The notes beneath the pieces were generated by a model. The model saw only the letters and a list, made by a program, of their open reading frames with translations, had not been told where the DNA came from and made no database searches. A DNA stretch of 64,000 nucleotides from assembly GCA_965204405.1 (NCBI GenBank), contig CBDBEN010000005.1, positions 2,604,001 to 2,668,000 on the forward strand, given 5' to 3'. How positions within the stretch are numbered: position 1 is the stretch's first letter; every line of letters begins with the position of its first letter. Shown in pieces: positions 60,380-64,000 of the stretch. The stretch is from JANQPX01 sp965204405 (GTDB lineage: Bacteria; Pseudomonadota; Alphaproteobacteria; Geminicoccales; Geminicoccaceae). The position numbers and the translations under genes are program-made.

Positions 60380-61113
60380 CCATATTTGCGACGCGGCTTG
60401 GGCATACCCTCAAGACTTTCGCCATGGGTTGCGCCCTCGCTGTCATGTCGCTGACGGGAGCTGCCGGTTCCACGGTGGCGGAGTGTCATTGGATCGTGCA
60501 ACCTTATCCCGACGAAAGCCAGGCTCTGGCCGAACAAACGTTGGTCCAAGTCACTTTCGACGGTCTGCTGGATGAGAAGCAGTTCTTCTACGGCTTCACA
60601 GTCACGGATGAAGACCTTGCTTGGGATCTAACCACCCACGGTACTCTAACCGGCCTCGGGCAGAATGGACGTGCCTTGACGGCGAGGGAAACAGAAGTCG
60701 GAAAAGCCTTTGCCGTAAGCGCGGATTCCATCAAGCCGCACGCTGTCTATCTTGTTGCCGCCCAAGCCCCTGTCGCTGAACTCGAAGCTATCAATGCAGC
60801 CATCGAGCCGTCGCAGCCTGTGAATGTCGGCCAGGCCAAGACGAGAGGCGGTACCGATTTCAGCGGTGCACTGCCGGATCGAAGCCTGCCAGGGTTCGAG
60901 CTCCGCGCTCTGAGCCAGGATCCCGACGTCGATCGCTGGCTCAACCTCCTGGAAAGAGACATGGCTGCCGACCGGAAGGCTGCAGAGCAAAGGGACGAGG
61001 AAAAACGCGAGCCGGCGCTTGCTTTGAAGGAAGCCGACTCCGCGATCGAAGGCCGAGACAAGGACGGGATAAGGTATGATGTGCAGATATGCGCTTATCA
61101 GGTGACGATGTAG
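60367..61113 (+). CDS. Hypothetical secreted protein of envelope cluster
   Basis: 248 aa, not recognised. A signal peptide (hydrophobic core GCALAVMSLTGAAGSTVA, about residues 21-38) predicts export. The middle is mixed alpha/beta (LVQVTFDGLLDEKQFFYGFT, AVYLVAAQAPVAELEAINAA) and the C-terminus is a charged helix (LLERDMAADRKAAEQRDEEK). Two Cys remain in the mature part (start and near the end), possibly a disulfide. Its start lies inside the end of the S16-like gene, so it is the last gene of the operon. Confidence 0.7.
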   Translation: MRTLTIFATRLGHTLKTFAMGCALAVMSLTGAAGSTVAECHWIVQPYPDESQALAEQTLVQVTFDGLLDEKQFFYGFTVTDEDLAWDLTTHGTLTGLGQNGRALTARETEVGKAFAVSADSIKPHAVYLVAAQAPVAELEAINAAIEPSQPVNVGQAKTRGGTDFSGALPDRSLPGFELRALSQDPDVDRWLNLLERDMAADRKAAEQRDEEKREPALALKEADSAIEGRDKDGIRYDVQICAYQVTM

Positions 61114-61303
61114 TAACCGGCGGCCATTTCGGCTGATACTCACAGCCTTTTGACAGTTATTGGCCTCGTCGGCATGGTTGTGCGCCTCTACAGGTGATCA
61201 TATAGTGAACAGATTGATAGAATGAATGAAAAAGACGCTCGCAAGGGGCCGGGATCTGGATTAGTCTCTGCCTAAAGTAGACGTTCGAAAAGGGGGGATC
61301 ATC

Positions 61304-61735
61304 ATGCGCCACTGGGCTTTTTGCACAACTATCGCATTGCTCACCGCGAGTTTTCCAAGCTTCGCTCAAAACATGCCGGCACCTGCCAATGCCCGGCTTA
61401 CCATCATTTGGCCTGCCGATGGCCAGGTCATCGAAGGCGGCAGACTTTGGGTGCGCATGGGGTTACAGAACATGGGCGTCGCACCAGCAGGTGTTCGCAA
61501 GGAAGGAACCGGTCACCATCATTTCCTGATCAACACGGATCTTCCGCCGCTGGATGAACCTATCCCTTCGGACAAGAATCACATTCACTTCGGCGCTGGT
61601 CAGACCGAGGCGCGGCTGACGAACCTGCCACCGGGAGAGCACACCTTACAGTTGCTCCTCGGCGATCACGACCATTTTCCTCACGATCCGCCGGTCGCCT
61701 CTGAAAAAATTACGATTATCGTCCCACCCTATTGA
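61304..61735 (+). CDS. DUF4399-domain exported protein (first copy)
   Basis: 143 aa with a signal peptide (residues 1-21, ending SFA-QN). The mature part is a DUF4399 domain: IIWPADGQVIEGG, GLQNMGVAPAGVRKEGTGHH, HHFLINTDLPPLDEPIPSDK, HIHFGAGQTEARL, LPPGEHTLQLLLGDHDHFPH. The many His residues would suit metal binding, but no role is established for the family as far as I can state. AGGGGGGATCATC is its SD. A close paralogue follows 71 bp downstream. Confidence 0.88.
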   Translation: MRHWAFCTTIALLTASFPSFAQNMPAPANARLTIIWPADGQVIEGGRLWVRMGLQNMGVAPAGVRKEGTGHHHFLINTDLPPLDEPIPSDKNHIHFGAGQTEARLTNLPPGEHTLQLLLGDHDHFPHDPPVASEKITIIVPPY

Positions 61736-61806
61736 CCAGCGCAGGTAGGGCAACGTTGCCGACGAATTGCGTTCAACAATAAAAGACAAGTGAAGGAGCG
61801 ACCCAG

Positions 61807-62238
61807 GTGAAGCTTACAATATCGACAATTCTAGCTGCATTGACGCTCATGGCATTCCCGGCGCAATCCGGCGACACCCCCGCGCCCGCGGAAGCCTATC
61901 TCTACATAGGGTGGCCGAATGACGGGGAAGTCATCCAAACCAGTGGTACCAAACCATTTCGGGTCTGGTTCGGTCTTCGTCACATGGGCGTTGCGCCGGC
62001 AGGGATCGAAAAAGCCAATACCGGTCATCATCATCTTCTGGTAAACACCCCGCTGCCGGCGCTGGACGAGCCAATTCCCGCTGACGAAAAACATCTCCAT
62101 TTCGGCCTGGGACAAACGCAAACGACGCTCACTTTACCCAGGGGCCAGCATACGCTCCAACTGATCATGGGGGACCATGATCATGTCCCCCATAACCCAC
62201 CGGTCGTTTCCAAACAGATTACCGTCACTGTCCAGTAG
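61807..62238 (+). CDS. DUF4399-domain exported protein (second copy)
   Basis: 143 aa, GTG start after GAAGGAGCGACCCAG. The signal peptide ends around QSG-DT (about residue 22). The body parallels the first copy almost segment by segment (RHMGVAPAGIEKANTGHHHL, TPLPALDEPIPADEKHLHFG, RGQHTLQLIMGDHDHVPHNP). The pair is a tandem duplication that has diverged. The gene is convergent with argE. Confidence 0.88.
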   Translation: MKLTISTILAALTLMAFPAQSGDTPAPAEAYLYIGWPNDGEVIQTSGTKPFRVWFGLRHMGVAPAGIEKANTGHHHLLVNTPLPALDEPIPADEKHLHFGLGQTQTTLTLPRGQHTLQLIMGDHDHVPHNPPVVSKQITVTVQ

Positions 62239-62252
62239 GTGTCGGCGAGTTG

Positions 62253-63419
62253 CTAGATGAGCTTCGACTTCAGCTTGTCCAGCATAGAGAGGCAGGCGTT
62301 CAGCTGGTCCGCCTCGATAAATTCATCGGCCTTGTGCGCCTGGGCGATGGAACCTGGGCCACAGATGATCGACGAGATGCCGGCTGACTGAAACAAGCCT
62401 GCCTCGGTGCCGAATGCCACCACATCGGTGCTGTTCGCGCCGGTCAGCTCGGTGACGATGTCCCGGGCTTCGGAATGAGAGACCGGCTGCAATCCGTCGA
62501 CCTCGCAAATCGTCTCCGTAACGATATCGGCTGCTGGGTGGTGCCTGGTCATATCGGGTAGAAGGGTCGTATCGACAAAGGATTTCATCACCGCCTTGAC
62601 ATGATCGGCGTCTTGCCTCTGCACCGGTCTTATCTCCCAGTCGACATGGCAATGCTGAGCAATCACGTTACGTGCTGTGCCGCCCTCGATCCTGCCTGCG
62701 TGCATGGTGGTATAGGGTGGCTCGAAGCGGCTGGCTGGCGGCGCGCTCTTTTCGACGTCGTCCCGTAGTTCCAGCAGGCGCGATACAAAGCGAACGGCAT
62801 ACTCGATGGCACTGACACCTGCGTTCGGCGCTGAGCTGTGGCCTTCGATGCCTTTGAAGGTCGTGGTGTATTCATAACAACCTTTATGTCCCTCGATGAG
62901 GCGCATCTCGGTCGGCTCGCCAATGATGGCTACGCTTGGCTTTATGTCGGCCTTCTCAAGCGCATTTAGCAGCGCTTGAGCCCCGAAGCAGCCGATCTCC
63001 TCATCATAGGTGAAAGCAAAGTGGAGGGGGCGACGAAGCGGCAGGTCGGCGAAATCCTGTGCCATGGCTACCGCTGCCGCGATAAAACCCTTCATGTCAC
63101 AGGTCCCGCGGCCGAACAGGCGGCCCTCACGCGCCACCATGGTGAATGGATCGGTGCGCCAGTCCTGTCCTGCTACAGGCACGACATCGGTATGGCCTGA
63201 CAGCACGATCCCACCATCGATCTTCGGGCCAAGGGTCGCAAACAAATTGGCCTTCTCGCCAGTCTCATCAGAAGATGTCCAGACCTCGGCGCCGGCACTC
63301 TCCAGCAATGCTGCAAGATAGCCAATCATCTCGAAATTGCTGTCAGAGGAAATCGTCGGAAAAGCGATCAGGTCGCCGAGGATGCGCTTCGTGGCTTCCA
63401 GGTGGTGATGGATCATCAT
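62253..63419 (-). CDS. argE: Acetylornithine deacetylase-type M20 metallopeptidase
   Basis: 388 aa zinc amidohydrolase. Metal-site motifs are LSGHTDVVPV (about residues 65-75), GRGTCDMKGFIA (about 97-108), TYDEEIGCFGAQ (about 130-140) and IIGEPTEMRLIEGHKGC. The lid domain contains EGHSSAPNAGVSAIEYAVRF. The ATG at 63419 starts one base after the stop of the aconitase-X small subunit gene, so they are cotranscribed. It may act in ornithine synthesis or on another N-acyl amino acid in this catabolic operon. Confidence 0.88.
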   Translation of the reverse strand: MMIHHHLEATKRILGDLIAFPTISSDSNFEMIGYLAALLESAGAEVWTSSDETGEKANLFATLGPKIDGGIVLSGHTDVVPVAGQDWRTDPFTMVAREGRLFGRGTCDMKGFIAAAVAMAQDFADLPLRRPLHFAFTYDEEIGCFGAQALLNALEKADIKPSVAIIGEPTEMRLIEGHKGCYEYTTTFKGIEGHSSAPNAGVSAIEYAVRFVSRLLELRDDVEKSAPPASRFEPPYTTMHAGRIEGGTARNVIAQHCHVDWEIRPVQRQDADHVKAVMKSFVDTTLLPDMTRHHPAADIVTETICEVDGLQPVSHSEARDIVTELTGANSTDVVAFGTEAGLFQSAGISSIICGPGSIAQAHKADEFIEADQLNACLSMLDKLKSKLI

Positions 63420-63420
63420 C

Positions 63421-63837
63421 TCAACCGTCGTTCTCTTGTGTGATGAAACCACCGTAGTCAATCCTGAGGATAGAGCCAGAGTTCAGATCATCGAGTTTGC
63501 CGTGCAGGATCGGAATGGTACCGAAGCCCATCTCCCGCCCCACTAGAACCGCCATGCCGATGATAGCGTCGGCCTCGCCGAGAATAAGCGCGAGAGGTGC
63601 GTTCTTTTTGTACAGCAGTTCCAAAAGAATCTGACTGGACGAACTTGAACCGACGATCCTTGGAACCGCCAGGATCTTGCCGGCAACGAATAGCTCATGA
63701 TCCGGATGTTTCGGATCACTGATCAGCCCTGTTGCCGGATCGACTCCGCCCCAAAAACAGATCGGTGCCCGAAGCTTCAAGAGCTCGCCGCGCACGGAAC
63801 CATCAAACAGTACTGAAGCCTTGGCCGTCACGACCAT
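63421..63837 (-). CDS. Aconitase-X swivel-domain protein (cis-3-hydroxy-L-proline dehydratase small subunit type)
   Basis: 138 aa (DUF126). Segments are ICFWGGVDPATGLISDPKHP, HELFVAGKILAVPRIVGSSS, SSSQILLELLYKKNAPLALI and LGEADAIIGMAVLVGREMGF, typical of the swivel domain of type II aconitase X. The start at 63837 is preferred to a longer frame because GGACGAGAG lies just before it and it overlaps the stop of the large subunit. It probably pairs with the large subunit to dehydrate cis-3-hydroxyproline; the exact substrate is inferred from family knowledge. Confidence 0.85.
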   Translation of the reverse strand: MVVTAKASVLFDGSVRGELLKLRAPICFWGGVDPATGLISDPKHPDHELFVAGKILAVPRIVGSSSSSQILLELLYKKNAPLALILGEADAIIGMAVLVGREMGFGTIPILHGKLDDLNSGSILRIDYGGFITQENDG

Positions 63838-64000
63838 AGGCTCTCGTCCCGCTCGACTAGGCCGGTCTCGGCCGATCGCACGCAATCCGCCAGCGATCCG
63901 TAGACGACATCGTGATTGACGGTAGACGGTGAATAGTGGGCGAACTTGCCGGAATTGGTCATCAGAACGCCGCTCGATTGCTTAAGGATCGGGGCGACCA
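63828..64000 (-). CDS. Aconitase-X catalytic large subunit, C-terminal end (partial)
   Basis: Only the last 56 residues are in the window (frame open at the right edge). They read VAPILKQSSGVLMTNSGKFA, HYSPSTVNHDVVYGSLADCV and end DESLWS, the tail of the DUF521 aconitase-X subunit. Its stop at 63828-63830 overlaps the start of the small subunit by ten bases. Confidence 0.75.
   Translation of the reverse strand, partial: VAPILKQSSGVLMTNSGKFAHYSPSTVNHDVVYGSLADCVRSAETGLVERDESLWS

Noticed and set aside
1..64000. CRISPR arrays, rRNA or tRNA genes
   Set aside because: No regularly spaced repeats and no recognisable rRNA or tRNA sequence were seen when reading the window.

Overview
The window reads as the chromosome of an alphaproteobacterium, most likely a rhizobium-like Hyphomicrobiales. 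The basis is moderately high G+C, glxBCD-type glutamate-synthase-like genes, a plant/alphaproteobacterial type glutamate-cysteine ligase, many sugar and peptide ABC transporters, and IS3 and IS630 elements. No rRNA, tRNA or CRISPR array was recognised. Species cannot be assigned from this sequence alone.

Layout. 1-6129: end of a sugar ABC permease gene, an intact IS3-family element with its target duplication, a cupin protein, and a three-gene ribose/fructose-type ABC transporter. 6130-9006: a perfect hairpin, a small acidic protein, an AT-rich gap and a DAO-family flavin oxidase. 9300-21321: an exopolysaccharide region. It has a phage-tail-like pair (137 and 812 aa), a polysaccharide pyruvyl transferase, a flippase, GT2 and GT4 glycosyltransferases, a GNAT/CelD-like protein, a PEP-CTERM protein and a GH10-fold protein that has lost its catalytic residues. 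21434-26861: gshA, a yeast-type cytosine deaminase, a dihydroorotate-dehydrogenase-like protein, two c-type cytochromes and a formate/nitrite channel.

26933-41715 is the metabolic centrepiece: a complete N-methylglutamate (NMG) pathway for methylamine. gmaS (gamma-glutamylmethylamide synthetase), mgsABC (NMG synthase) and mgdABCD (NMG dehydrogenase, sarcosine-oxidase-like) are accompanied by an Amt transporter with a small membrane partner, a GlxA/AraC regulator and an XRE-cupin regulator. An IS630 element sits about 200 bp upstream of amt. The adjacent cytochromes, FNT channel and gshA could serve electron flow, formate movement and glutathione-dependent formaldehyde oxidation; this is inference.

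42060-54019: cueR-copA with a classical 19-bp-spacer promoter, a VOC dioxygenase-like protein, a Dpp-type peptide ABC transporter and, divergent from it, davA-davB (lysine 2-monooxygenase and 5-aminovaleramidase), the first two steps of the aminovalerate route of lysine breakdown. 54068-61113: the least understood block. A lipoprotein (CsgG-like, peptidoglycan-binding and DUF4384-like parts) is divergent from an OmpA protein, followed by four co-directional genes of unknown function, one with a Lon/S16-like domain ahead of a membrane anchor. This is the best candidate here for an undescribed envelope system. 61304-64000: tandem DUF4399 proteins, then argE and an aconitase-X pair (hydroxyproline dehydratase type) running off the right edge.
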